Below, one piece after another: positions 1 to 8,198 of a stretch of 64,000 nt of DNA (positions are counted from its first letter, which is position 1; the number at the start of each line of letters is the position of its first letter). Origin of the DNA: Luteimonas viscosa (GTDB lineage: Bacteria > Pseudomonadota > Gammaproteobacteria > Xanthomonadales > Xanthomonadaceae); NCBI RefSeq assembly GCF_008244685.1, contig NZ_VTFT01000002.1, positions 494,069 through 558,068 of the forward strand, read 5' to 3'. A program made the position numbers and the translations under genes. The notes beneath the pieces were generated by a model. It did not search any database and was not told the origin of the DNA. It worked only from the letters and a program-made list of their open reading frames with translations.

Positions 1-657
1 CTCGGCGCCGACGTGGTGATGCGCATGGGCGGGCAGGGCGAGGAACTGGGCGACTCGGTGCGCTCGCTGCTGTTCGCGTTCGGGCTCGCGGTGTTCCTGG
101 TCTACCTGGTCATGGCCTCGCAGTTCGAATCGCTGCTGCATCCGTTCGTGATCCTGTTCACCATCCCGCTGGCGATGGTCGGCGCGGTCGCGGCGCTCAT
201 GCTCACCCGTTCGCCGATCTCGGTGGTGGTGTTCATCGGCCTGATCCTGCTGGTGGGGCTGGTGGTGAAGAACGCGATCATCCTGATCGACAAGGTCAAC
301 CAGTTGCGCGAGGCCGGCGTGGCCAAGCGCGAGGCACTGGTGGAGGGCGCGCGTTCGCGCCTGCGGCCGATCATGATGACCACGCTGACGGCGGTGTTCG
401 GCTTCATGCCGCTGGCGCTGGCCTTCGGCGAGGGCGCGGAGGTGCGCTCGCCGATGGCGATCACCGTGATCGGCGGGCTGCTGGTGTCGACCCTGCTGAC
501 CCTGCTGGTGATCCCGGTGGTCTACGACCTGCTCGACCGCAAGCCCGACGAGCACTACGCGCAACGTGGCCGCCGCGCGCGCACCACCGCCGCGCAGGTC
601 GCCGAAGTGCTGTCGCACGAGCACGATGCGCTGGACGGACCGGGTGCCAGGGGCTGA
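1..657 (+). CDS. RND efflux transporter permease, C-terminal part (cut by window start)
   Basis: This is the C-terminal ~218 residues of an inner-membrane RND (AcrB-family) proton/drug antiporter; the reading frame is open to base 1, so the gene begins before the window. The visible part has the last block of membrane helices, with the family segment around VVKNAIILID, then RSRLRPIMMTTLTAVFGF and the final helix ending in a short cytoplasmic tail. It ends 4 bases before the start of a second RND permease, so the two are very probably co-transcribed, perhaps as a heteromeric pump of the MdtB/MdtC type. No adaptor (membrane fusion) gene is visible; it is probably upstream. The substrate cannot be told from this fragment. 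Confidence 0.93.
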   Translation, partial: LGADVVMRMGGQGEELGDSVRSLLFAFGLAVFLVYLVMASQFESLLHPFVILFTIPLAMVGAVAALMLTRSPISVVVFIGLILLVGLVVKNAIILIDKVNQLREAGVAKREALVEGARSRLRPIMMTTLTAVFGFMPLALAFGEGAEVRSPMAITVIGGLLVSTLLTLLVIPVVYDLLDRKPDEHYAQRGRRARTTAAQVAEVLSHEHDALDGPGARG

Positions 658-661
658 TGCG

Positions 662-3600
662 ATGAACATCACCGAGCTTTCCATCCGCCGGCCGATCACC
701 ACGATCATGCTGTTCGTGTCGATGGTGGCGATCGGGCTGATCGCCTCGTTCCGGCTGCCGCTGGAAGCCGAGCCCGAGGCCACCATCCCGTTCTTCTTCG
801 TCTCGCTGCCGTATCCGGGCTCCACCCCGGAAGAAGTGGAGCGCAACATCCTGCGCCCGGTGGAGGAAGCGCTGGCGACGATGTCCGGCATCCAGTCGAT
901 GAATTCGCGCGCCAACGCCGAGGGCGGCCAGATCCAGGTCCAGTTCAGCGACTGGAGCCGCGACATCGCCATCGCCGCATCCGAGGCGCGCGAGCGCATC
1001 GACTCGGTGCGCGACCAGTTGCCGGACGACTTCCGCCGCTACTACGTGCAGCGCTGGAGTACCAGCGACCGCGAGGCGATGAGCCTGCGCCTGACCAGCG
1101 ACGAGGACCTGAGCGCGCGCGCCGACCTGATCGAGCGCAGCATCAAGCAGCGGCTCGAGCGCCTGCCCGGGGTGGCGCGCGTCGAAGTCGAAGGCGTGGC
1201 CCGGCAGGAAGTGCTGGTCGCGCTAGACAAGGACCGCCTCAGCGCGCATGGGGTGGCCCTGAACGAACTGGTGCAGCGGCTGCAGGCGGCCAACTTCTCG
1301 GTGTCCGCCGGGCAGATCACCGAGGATGGGCGCCGGCTGCGCGTGCAACCGCGCGGTGAACTGCAGGAACTGCAGGCGCTGCGCGACCTGCGCGTCGACG
1401 ATCGCGGCACGCGCCTGTCCGACATCGCCGAGGTCAGCCTGCAACCGCAGCGCATGAGCTACGTGCGACAGATGGAGGGCAAGCCCAGCGTCGGCGTCGA
1501 CGTGTACAAGGAACGCGCCGCGAATCTGGTCGATCTCTCGCGAGCGGTGCGCGCCGAGATCGCGGTACTGGAAGAGGATCCGGCGATGCGCGGCATCGGC
1601 ATCGAGATCAGCGACGACCAGGGCGAGGCGGTGACCGGCTCCCTGCTGGCGCTGGCCGAGGCGGGCGGCATCGGCCTGGCGCTGTCGATCATCGTGCTGT
1701 ACGCGTTCCTGCGCCACTGGCCCTCGACGCTGATGGTCACCACGGCGATTCCGATCTGCTTCATCATGACCCTGGGTTTCATGTACTTCGCCGGGATCTC
1801 GCTCAACATCATCTCGATGATGGGCCTGCTGCTGGCGGTCGGCATGCTGGTCGACAATGCGGTGGTGGTGGTCGAGAGCATCTACCAGGAGCGGGAGAAG
1901 TACCCCGACAAGCCCTGGCTGGCCTCGATCATCGGCACCCGCCATGTCGCCATCGCGCTGTCGGCCGGCACCCTGTGCCACTGCGTGGTGTTCCTGCCGA
2001 TGATGTTCGGCGAACGCAACATCATCACCATCTACCTCACCCAGCTGGCGCTGACCATCTCGGTCTCGCTGCTGGCCTCGTGGCTGGTCGCGGTGAGCCT
2101 GATCCCGATGCTGTCGGCGCGCATGAAGACCCCGCCGGCGGTGAAGTCGCCCTTCATCACCGGCATGCAGAACCGCTACGCGCGCGTGCTGCGCTGGACG
2201 CTCGACCACCGCGGCTGGAGCGTGGTGGGCATCCTCGCGATCTCGCTGGCGAGCGTCTACCCGATGATGAACACCAAGGGCGGCGGCGACGACGGCGATC
2301 CCAGCCAGGTCAACATCTTCTACCAGTGGAAGGGCGCCTATTCGAAGGAGGAGATGGGCAAGGAGGTCGCGCGGGTCGAGCAGTTCGTCAACGCCAACCG
2401 CGAGGCGTTCCGGATCGAGAAGGTCTACAGCCGCTACAGCGAACAGGGCTGGGCCTCGACGCGCCTGTTCCTCGACGTCGAGGACCGTGCGGTGAGCCTG
2501 CAGATCCAGGAGAAGATCCGGGAGGGGCTGCCGCAGTCGGCGCGCGCCAAGATCGGCCTCGGCTGGCCGGGCGGCATGGGCAACGAGGGCGAGGGCATCA
2601 GCTTCAGCCTGATCGGGGATTCCACCCAGGTCCTGCAGGAGCTGTCGGCCGACATCGTGCCGATGCTCGGGCGCAACGAGAAGCTGCGCGACGTGCGCGT
2701 GGACACCGGCGACGCCAACACCGAGCTGTCGGTGCGCGTGGACCGGGAACGCGCCGCGGCGTACGGGTTCAGCGCGCAGGAAGTGGCGCAGTTCGTCGGC
2801 ATGGCGCTGCGTGGCTCGTCGCTGCGGGATTTCCACCGCGAGGACGTCGAGATCCCGGTGAACGTGCGTTTCGCCGGATCGGACGAGTACGGCATCGAGG
2901 ACCTGTCGGGCTTCATGGTGCGCGCCGCGAACGGCACCCAGGTGCCGCTGATGGCGATGGTGGACGTCGGCCTCAACCCGGCCTCGACCTCGATCCAGCG
3001 CCTGAACCGGCAGACGATGCTGCGCATCGAGGCCGGCATCGCCAAGGACGTGCCGGTGGAGGAGGCGCGCAAGGCGGTCGAAACCGCACTCGAGGGCGTG
3101 CAGTTCCCGCCCGGCTACGGCTACACCTTCTCCGGCATGGGCTTCAACATCAACATCGACGGCATGGACCAGATGCTGCGCGCGATCGCGATCGCGCTGG
3201 TGCTGATGCTGGTGATCATGGCGGCGGTGTTCGAGTCGCTGCTGTTCCCGACCGCGATCATGTCCTGCGTGCTGTTCTCGATCTTCGGCGTGTACTGGCT
3301 GTTCTGGATCACCGGCACCGAGATGAACATCATGGCGGTGATCGGCATCCTGGTGCTGATGGGCGTGGTGGTGAACAACGGCATCGTGATGATCGAGCAC
3401 ATCAACAACCTGCGCCGGCGCGGCATGCCGAGGACCGAGGCGCTGGTCGAGGGCAGCCGCGAGCGCTTGCGCCCGATCCTGATGACGATGGGCACGGCGA
3501 TCCTGGCGATGATCCCGATCGCGCTCAACACCGACACCGCCGACGGCATGCCGCCGTACTATCCGATGGCACGCGCGATCGCCGGTGGCCTCGCCTTCTC

Positions 3601-3745
3601 GACCGTGGTCAGCCTGCTGTTCCTGCCCACGATCTACGCGCTGCTCGACGACCTGCGCACGGGCACGTCGCGGGTGGTGCGTCGTGCGCGCGGACGCCGG
3701 GGCGAGCCCGTCGCGCAGGCACCGGTGCCGCTGCGCGCCGAATAG
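662..3745 (+). CDS. RND efflux transporter permease subunit
   Basis: A complete RND permease of 1027 residues, the usual size (about 1020-1060). It begins at the ATG at 662 (MNITELSIRRPITTIML), a standard RND amino terminus; an in-frame start upstream at 566 lies inside the previous gene and is not needed. Helix 4 reads GMLVDNAVVVVE near residue 395. The second half repeats the fold, with VVVNNGIVMIEHINNLRRRG and RERLRPILMTMGTAILAM near the end. It would export a toxic compound across the envelope with an adaptor and an outer-membrane channel. It follows the first permease by 4 bases, so they form one operon. No adaptor, outer-membrane channel or regulator is visible in the window, so substrate and control are unknown. 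Confidence 0.95.
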   Translation: MNITELSIRRPITTIMLFVSMVAIGLIASFRLPLEAEPEATIPFFFVSLPYPGSTPEEVERNILRPVEEALATMSGIQSMNSRANAEGGQIQVQFSDWSRDIAIAASEARERIDSVRDQLPDDFRRYYVQRWSTSDREAMSLRLTSDEDLSARADLIERSIKQRLERLPGVARVEVEGVARQEVLVALDKDRLSAHGVALNELVQRLQAANFSVSAGQITEDGRRLRVQPRGELQELQALRDLRVDDRGTRLSDIAEVSLQPQRMSYVRQMEGKPSVGVDVYKERAANLVDLSRAVRAEIAVLEEDPAMRGIGIEISDDQGEAVTGSLLALAEAGGIGLALSIIVLYAFLRHWPSTLMVTTAIPICFIMTLGFMYFAGISLNIISMMGLLLAVGMLVDNAVVVVESIYQEREKYPDKPWLASIIGTRHVAIALSAGTLCHCVVFLPMMFGERNIITIYLTQLALTISVSLLASWLVAVSLIPMLSARMKTPPAVKSPFITGMQNRYARVLRWTLDHRGWSVVGILAISLASVYPMMNTKGGGDDGDPSQVNIFYQWKGAYSKEEMGKEVARVEQFVNANREAFRIEKVYSRYSEQGWASTRLFLDVEDRAVSLQIQEKIREGLPQSARAKIGLGWPGGMGNEGEGISFSLIGDSTQVLQELSADIVPMLGRNEKLRDVRVDTGDANTELSVRVDRERAAAYGFSAQEVAQFVGMALRGSSLRDFHREDVEIPVNVRFAGSDEYGIEDLSGFMVRAANGTQVPLMAMVDVGLNPASTSIQRLNRQTMLRIEAGIAKDVPVEEARKAVETALEGVQFPPGYGYTFSGMGFNINIDGMDQMLRAIAIALVLMLVIMAAVFESLLFPTAIMSCVLFSIFGVYWLFWITGTEMNIMAVIGILVLMGVVVNNGIVMIEHINNLRRRGMPRTEALVEGSRERLRPILMTMGTAILAMIPIALNTDTADGMPPYYPMARAIAGGLAFSTVVSLLFLPTIYALLDDLRTGTSRVVRRARGRRGEPVAQAPVPLRAE

Positions 3746-3865
3746 GCCGACGCGCACTTCCCGGCTTCCGTCCCCGGCAGGGCGCGGTCCGCTTTTCGCC
3801 GGGGAGGGGACGCGCACGCGTGCCGCGAGGCTCGATCCGCTGGCCACCGGGCGGCCATCCGGCCA

Positions 3866-4500
3866 GCAGCTTCATGGCCAACGGCCCGGACATGGCGTCG
3901 CGGCTGGGCAACGTGCCGGCATTCTTCGGCACCGCCATGCCTGCGCAGGCGAGGGCGTTCGTGCGTCATTTCGCAGGCAGCATCGACACCATCAAGGTGT
4001 ACGACGGGATCCCGCGCGAGGCCTGCCTCGCGCTGGTCGACGAGGCGCGGCGGCACCGCATGCCGGTGGTCGGGCATCGGCCGCACGCGGTGGCTGCGAT
4101 CGGGGGGCGCCAGCAACGGTGCCTGGAGCACGCGCGATTCCTGTTGCACGAGTCGTTCGACGGGTCCGCCGCGCTGCGCGCGGCAGCGGGCACGCCGGCA
4201 TGGCGCGAGGATCGGCGGTCGATGGTCGACCGCCACGACCTGGCGCGCGAGCGATCCTCTAGGCCATGCATGCTTCGGGCACGTACTACGTGCCGACGTA
4301 CCTCAGCCGCCGGGCGGATGCATACGCCGATCGCCCCCGGGTGCGGGAAGATCCGCTGCTGCGCTACGCGCATCCGCTGCTCAGGTGGCAATGGCGATGT
4401 CCTGCTCGCCGAAGATCCAGGCGAACCCGCGCAGCGCTCGATGCGATCGAATCGCACGTGGTGCGAAACGCGCGCAGCTAGACCGTGGGCGCGAAGATCC
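3866..4500 (+). pseudogene. Degraded amidohydrolase-family gene (fragment)
   Basis: Translating 3866-4245 in one frame gives a convincing metal-dependent amidohydrolase segment (FGTAMPAQARAFVRHFAGS, then IDTIKVYDGIPREACLALV, then MPVVGHRPHAVAAI). The homology then moves to another frame: AMHASGTYYVPTYLSRRAD starts after an in-frame TAG at 4260-4262. Near 4485 a further short piece (VGAKIL) resembles the end of such domains. There is therefore at least one frameshift near 4240-4250 plus a nonsense codon, and the amino terminus with the first metal-binding His-x-His is absent. In this family the protein would be an imidazolonepropionase-like or prolidase-like hydrolase. No product is expected. 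The assignment rests on family recognition, not on a search. Confidence 0.7.
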
Positions 4501-4550
4501 TGTGGCGCTTCCTCGGGAACCTCGTGGGGTACTGCGCGCGAGCAGGCCGG

Positions 4551-5783
4551 TCAGCCGAACAGCCGCGCCAGCATCCGCGCGCCGCCGGTCCAGACGCCGA
4601 TCGCCGTGCCGAGCGAGGTCAGGAAGAAGTTCACCAGCACGCGCGCCACCCGGTTGCGCCACCAGCCGCGGACCGTGTTCACGTCCTGCCGCAGCGCCAT
4701 GAAGTCGGCGTAGGTCGGCTTGCGCACCCAGGCCTCGATCAGCGCGCTGACGGTGCCCGAGGCCAGCGCCGGATGCAGCGGCGTGAACGGCGAGGACACG
4801 AACGCGCCGAGGATGCTCAGCGGATGGCCGCCGGCGACGAGGCAGCCCAGCGCGCCGAGGCCGCCGGTCCACAGCACCCAGTACAGCAGCAGGTCGGTGC
4901 CGACGTCGAGGCCGCCGCTGGCGAAGCCCCAGGCGAAGCCGATGAGCAGGAACGCGCCGATGCAGATCTCCATCACCGGCAGTTTCGATTTCGGCTTGAT
5001 CGTCTCGAGCGCGGCCGTGACCGTGTCCGGCGTCGCATCGTCCTCGCGCAGGTGCCGCGCCAGCCCGTCGAGATGCCCGGCTCCGACCACGGCCAGCACT
5101 TCGCGCGCGCTTCCCGCGCTCGCGCGCAGGCGGGCGGCCATGTAGCGGTCGCGTTCGGCGATCAGGGTGTCGTACAGCTCGGGCGTCTGCTCGGCGAACT
5201 CGCTGAAGCTGGCCTGCAGCATGTCGCCCTGCTTGAGCTTCTCGATGTCGTGTTCGGCGACCTCGTCGTCGACGATCAGGCCGGCGACGATGCCGCCGCC
5301 GAGCTTCGCGCGTTGCCACCAGCCCAGCCGCTGCAGCGCGCGGCGGAAGGTCAGGCCGACGTCGCGATCGATCAGGTGCGTCGGCAGGCCGCGCGCGCGC
5401 GCGTCCTCGACCGCCGCCTTCAGTTCCGCACCCGGTTCGATGCCGAGCTGTTCGGCGAGGCGGCGCTGGTAGCTGGCCATCGCAAGGTTGGCGGCGAACA
5501 GCGGGGTCTTGCCCTCGCGCAGCACCTTGACCAGGTCGAGCCTGGCGAGCGCGTCCGGATCGCTGATCGCGTCCAGGCGCTGCTGGTCCAGCTCCACCGC
5601 GACCGCGTCGAAGCCGCCCCCGGCGATCGCGGCGCGGACCGCCTCCACGCTGGCGCGCGACACATGCGCGGTTCCCAGCAGGGTGTAGCGCACGCCGTCG
5701 CGCTCGACGATGGCGTGGGGTTGGGCGCGCCAGTCGGCTTCGGCGGCGGGGGCTGCGTGTTCGCTCAACGGAAGGATCTGCAT
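4551..5783 (-). CDS. TraB/PrgY-family membrane protein
   Basis: A 410-residue protein. The N-terminal ~240 residues form a TraB/GumN-type domain with the signature LLGTAHVSRASVEAV (about residues 36-50), VAVELDQQRLDAI, and a late conserved GAGHLDGL. The C-terminal ~150 residues hold several hydrophobic helices (ICIGAFLLIGFAWGF and following), as in the archaeal/bacterial TraB-PrgY group, where the protein is thought to act on signalling peptides or as a protease-like inhibitor. Its biochemical role is not established. The start is the ATG at 5783, preceded by a GA-rich ribosome site (aacctccctcc on the plus strand). It lies downstream of the hydrolase gene, separated by a strong hairpin, so it is probably transcribed separately. 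Confidence 0.85.
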   Translation of the reverse strand: MQILPLSEHAAPAAEADWRAQPHAIVERDGVRYTLLGTAHVSRASVEAVRAAIAGGGFDAVAVELDQQRLDAISDPDALARLDLVKVLREGKTPLFAANLAMASYQRRLAEQLGIEPGAELKAAVEDARARGLPTHLIDRDVGLTFRRALQRLGWWQRAKLGGGIVAGLIVDDEVAEHDIEKLKQGDMLQASFSEFAEQTPELYDTLIAERDRYMAARLRASAGSAREVLAVVGAGHLDGLARHLREDDATPDTVTAALETIKPKSKLPVMEICIGAFLLIGFAWGFASGGLDVGTDLLLYWVLWTGGLGALGCLVAGGHPLSILGAFVSSPFTPLHPALASGTVSALIEAWVRKPTYADFMALRQDVNTVRGWWRNRVARVLVNFFLTSLGTAIGVWTGGARMLARLFG

Positions 5784-5800
5784 GGAGGGAGGTTCCGACA

Positions 5801-5830
5801 ACAAGACGGCGCCTTGCGGCGCCGTCTTGT
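5801..5830 (-). terminator. Strong hairpin after the alpha/beta hydrolase gene
   Basis: A perfect 13-base-pair inverted repeat (acaagacggcgcc, loop of 4, ggcgccgtcttgt). On the minus strand it is followed only by TTGTTGTCGG, a weak T tract. It lies between the hydrolase stop at 5900 and the next minus-strand start at 5783, which suits a terminator insulating the two genes. Confidence 0.7.
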
Positions 5831-5899
5831 CTGCGGGGGACAGGGTAGTACCTGGCGCGCGACAGGGAAAGCAGCGCGGACGTCGCCGCGGGGCCGCGT

Positions 5900-6979
5900 T
5901 CACTCCGCTGCCGTAGTCCGCCCGCAGACGCCCGCGGAGGCGTAGGCGTGGTCGAGTTCGCAACGCGCGTCCCCGGGCGTGGCCGGAGGCGGGGCCGCGC
6001 GGCCCTGCGACATGAACCGGGCGATGTCCGACACCACCGATGGATCGCGCAGCAGCCGCCGATGCCCGAGCCCGTCGGTGCTGACCAGTTGCGTGTCGGG
6101 CCAAGCCTGCGCCACCGCGCGTCCATGGAAGTAGGGCACGTCGCGGTCTCCGCGGTCGTGCACGACCAGCAGCGGCGGCAGCGCGCGCAGGCGCGCCAGG
6201 CCGGGCATGTCGAAATCGGTCCATGGACGGGCGAACCGGGCTTCGACCTTCGTGCTGAAAAGTGCGGTTACCGCCGGGCTGGCGCCAATCGCGCGGCCGA
6301 ACGGCTCGATCGCGGCGGAAGGCAGGGCGAACGGCGCGACGAACGCGATCCGTCCCGGACCCGCCCAGCCGTCGCGCAGGGCCAGCGCGGTGGCCGTGCA
6401 GCCACCCGAATGCGCGACCAGGCCCGTCAGCGGTCCGACCCCGGCGGCGACCACCCGCAGGGCGTCGGCGATCTCGAGCATGCTCACCCGGTGGCCGCCG
6501 AGACGGCTCGGATCGGAGCGGCCATGCGCCGGGGCGTCGAAGGCGACCACCCGCAAGCCGCGCGCGAGCAGGGGTTCGACCAGCGCATGCATCTGCCCGG
6601 CATGACCGCCCCAGCCGTGGACCAGCAGCACCGTCGGCCCGCGCCCCCACGACCAGGCCTCGACGCGCCGGCCATGTACGCGGAACGCGAGCGCCTCGCC
6701 ACGGGCGAGGCAGGCGCTGGCATCGGGTCGGGGCTTGGTCCTGGGCGCCGAGAACCAGATCCGGTCGAACAGCGCGGCCGCGCGTTCCGGCGACACCCGG
6801 GAGAGCACGCGCATCGCGGTGCGCAGGGCAGACATGCGCCAGTTGCTCCCGAGCCATGACGCCTGGGTAGTCGGGGTGTCGGCGACCGGCGCGCCCAGCC
6901 CGGTGTCGATCGAATCGAGGCTGCCGTCCAGATTTTCAGTACGAACGATCGTGCTATTTTCTGCGTCCAGAACATCCAT
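5900..6979 (-). CDS. Alpha/beta-hydrolase fold protein, TetR-linked
   Basis: An alpha/beta-hydrolase fold enzyme (esterase- or lipase-like; substrate unknown). Numbered from the ATG at 6979 it has 359 residues. The oxyanion motif HGWGG is at 121-125 and the probable nucleophile is Ser191 in AHSGG. A late DGLGHRRLLRD supplies the likely catalytic His, and HDRGD before it an acid. The first ~48 residues look poorly conserved and contain an operator-like sequence. The ATG at 6835 (MSALRTAMRVL), with GGGAG upstream, is a serious alternative that would give 311 residues. The gene follows the TetR gene on the same strand. It is probably repressed by that regulator, as inferred from matching sites before both genes. 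Confidence 0.85.
   Translation of the reverse strand: MDVLDAENSTIVRTENLDGSLDSIDTGLGAPVADTPTTQASWLGSNWRMSALRTAMRVLSRVSPERAAALFDRIWFSAPRTKPRPDASACLARGEALAFRVHGRRVEAWSWGRGPTVLLVHGWGGHAGQMHALVEPLLARGLRVVAFDAPAHGRSDPSRLGGHRVSMLEIADALRVVAAGVGPLTGLVAHSGGCTATALALRDGWAGPGRIAFVAPFALPSAAIEPFGRAIGASPAVTALFSTKVEARFARPWTDFDMPGLARLRALPPLLVVHDRGDRDVPYFHGRAVAQAWPDTQLVSTDGLGHRRLLRDPSVVSDIARFMSQGRAAPPPATPGDARCELDHAYASAGVCGRTTAAE
6938..6955 (-). promoter_or_regulatory. Operator-like site, hydrolase side
   Basis: The 16-base core TACGAACGATCGTGCT (plus strand, 6940-6955) contains the palindrome ACGATCGT and matches, at 15 of 16 positions, the minus strand of a site just before the TetR start (7628-7643). It sits in an AT-rich dip inside the annotated 5' end of the hydrolase gene. 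This suggests a real promoter/operator there and a later translation start at 6835. Confidence 0.6.
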
Positions 6980-7004
6980 GCCAGGGTCCTCTCGGGTTCG
7001 GCGA

Positions 7005-7610
7005 TCAGGCGGTGGGGGAGTAGCTGCGAAGCAGCCGTTCGAACGCGCGGAATCCGCGTGCGGCCGCTTCGGTGTAGCCGGTGAGCCCGGCGTCGTGATG
7101 GACCGCGAGCGCGATCGCGTAGATCTCGAACGCGACCTGCGCGATCTCGGTGTCGGCGGCGAGTTCGCCGCTGTCGATCGCCAGTTGCACGGCCTTGGCC
7201 AACTGGTCGCGCCAGTCGGATTCCTGCTGCAGCACGCGGTCGCGGATCGGGCCGGGGCGGTCGTCGTATTCGCTGGCGGCGGCGAGGAACAGGCAGCCGC
7301 CGTCGTCCTCGTGGCGGACCCACTCGGCCCAGTTGGCGAAGATCGCGCGCAGTCGCGGCAGGCCACGCTTCTCGCGCAGCGCCGGGACCAGGACGTCGCG
7401 GATGAACAGCTCGCCGCCCAGGTCGAGCGTGGCGAGCTGCAGTTCCTCGCGCGAGCCGAAGTGCGCGAACACCCCGCTCTTGGACATGCCGACCTGCTCG
7501 GCGACCCCACCGATGGTGAGGCCTTCGAGGCCGTTGACGCAGGCCAGCGCGTAGGAACGCGCGAGGATGGCCTCGCGCGTGGTGGCACCCTTCGTGGGGG
7601 AGGGCGTCAT
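7005..7610 (-). CDS. TetR/AcrR-family transcriptional regulator
   Basis: A 201-residue TetR-type repressor. The N-terminal helix-turn-helix is clear: TIGGVAEQVGMSKSGVFAHF at about residues 32-51. The rest is a helical ligand-binding domain with WAEWVRHEDDGGCLFLAAASEYDDRPG, a segment seen in TetR proteins paired with hydrolases. I take the ATG at 7610; a GTG six bases upstream (7616) is in frame but less likely. The hydrolase gene lies 25 bases downstream on the same strand. A site at 7628-7643, just upstream of the start, matches a second one near the hydrolase 5' end, so autoregulation and control of the hydrolase are likely. The ligand is unknown. Confidence 0.9.
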   Translation of the reverse strand: MTPSPTKGATTREAILARSYALACVNGLEGLTIGGVAEQVGMSKSGVFAHFGSREELQLATLDLGGELFIRDVLVPALREKRGLPRLRAIFANWAEWVRHEDDGGCLFLAAASEYDDRPGPIRDRVLQQESDWRDQLAKAVQLAIDSGELAADTEIAQVAFEIYAIALAVHHDAGLTGYTEAAARGFRAFERLLRSYSPTA

Positions 7611-7627
7611 GAGCACGCCCCCATAAA

Positions 7628-7643
7628 AGCACGACCGTTCGTA
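7628..7643 (-). promoter_or_regulatory. Operator-like site before the TetR gene
   Basis: On the minus strand this reads TACGAACGGTCGTGCT, one base different from the site at 6940-6955, which has the same sequence on the plus strand. It lies 18-33 bases upstream of the TetR ATG, where a bound repressor would block transcription of its own gene. It is inferred from the repeated sequence and its position. Confidence 0.65.
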
Positions 7644-7647
7644 TCAA

Positions 7648-8193
7648 TCAAGTGCCGGTTCCCGGGTCTTCCGCGGCCGCGGTCGACGCGCCCGGGCCCA
7701 GCGGGCGCTGCATGAACACGGTATCCAGCCAGCGCCCGTGCTTCCAGGCGATTCCGGGCATGGTGCCGGTGTGGACGAAGCCGAAGCGCTCGTGCAGGCG
7801 GATCGAGGCGGTATTGGTGGGTTCGCCGATCACCGCGATCATCTGCCGGTAGCCACGCGCCTCGCAGGCTTCGATCAGCGCTGCAAGCAGGGCTGCGCCG
7901 ATGCCGTGTCCCTGGGCATCGGCGGCCACGTAGACCGAGTTCTCCACCGTGAACCGGTACCCCAGCCGCGCACGGAAACTTCCCGCATAGGCGTACCCCG
8001 CGACCCGGCCGTCCAGCTCCGCCACCAGGTACGGGAAGCCGTCCCCCACGATCGCCCGCATGCGGCGGTGCATTTCCGCTGCGTCGGGGACGTCGTACTC
8101 GTAGGTGTTGACGCGTTCGCGGACTTCATCGGCGTAGATGGCGGCGATCGCGGGAATGTCGGCTTCGGTCGCCGCTCGGATCAGGGGTGGCAA
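7648..8193 (-). CDS. GNAT N-acetyltransferase, phosphinothricin-acetyltransferase-like
   Basis: A 181-residue acetyl-CoA-dependent N-acetyltransferase. It has the typical opening IRAATEADIPAIAAIYADEV, the acetyl-CoA loop QGHGIGAALL (about 94-103), and the closing IGEPTNTASIRLHERFGFVHTG of the Pat/Bar-like group, which acetylates phosphinothricin or methionine sulfone/sulfoximine analogues. The natural substrate here is not known. Translation must start at TTG (8193), five bases after the aguB stop; no ATG or GTG lies upstream in frame. It is therefore probably translated from the aguB mRNA. No clear Shine-Dalgarno sequence is present, which suits translational coupling. Confidence 0.88.
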   Translation of the reverse strand: MPPLIRAATEADIPAIAAIYADEVRERVNTYEYDVPDAAEMHRRMRAIVGDGFPYLVAELDGRVAGYAYAGSFRARLGYRFTVENSVYVAADAQGHGIGAALLAALIEACEARGYRQMIAVIGEPTNTASIRLHERFGFVHTGTMPGIAWKHGRWLDTVFMQRPLGPGASTAAAEDPGTGT

Positions 8194-8198
8194 CGGAG

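Noticed and set aside
566..661. Upstream extension of the second RND permease
   Set aside because: It overlaps the end of the first permease and is basic low-complexity sequence. The family start is at 662.
1843..1885. Asp-Asn in helix 4 of the RND permease where AcrB has Asp-Asp
   Set aside because: The DN variant is common among bacterial RND permeases, so it is not evidence of loss of function.
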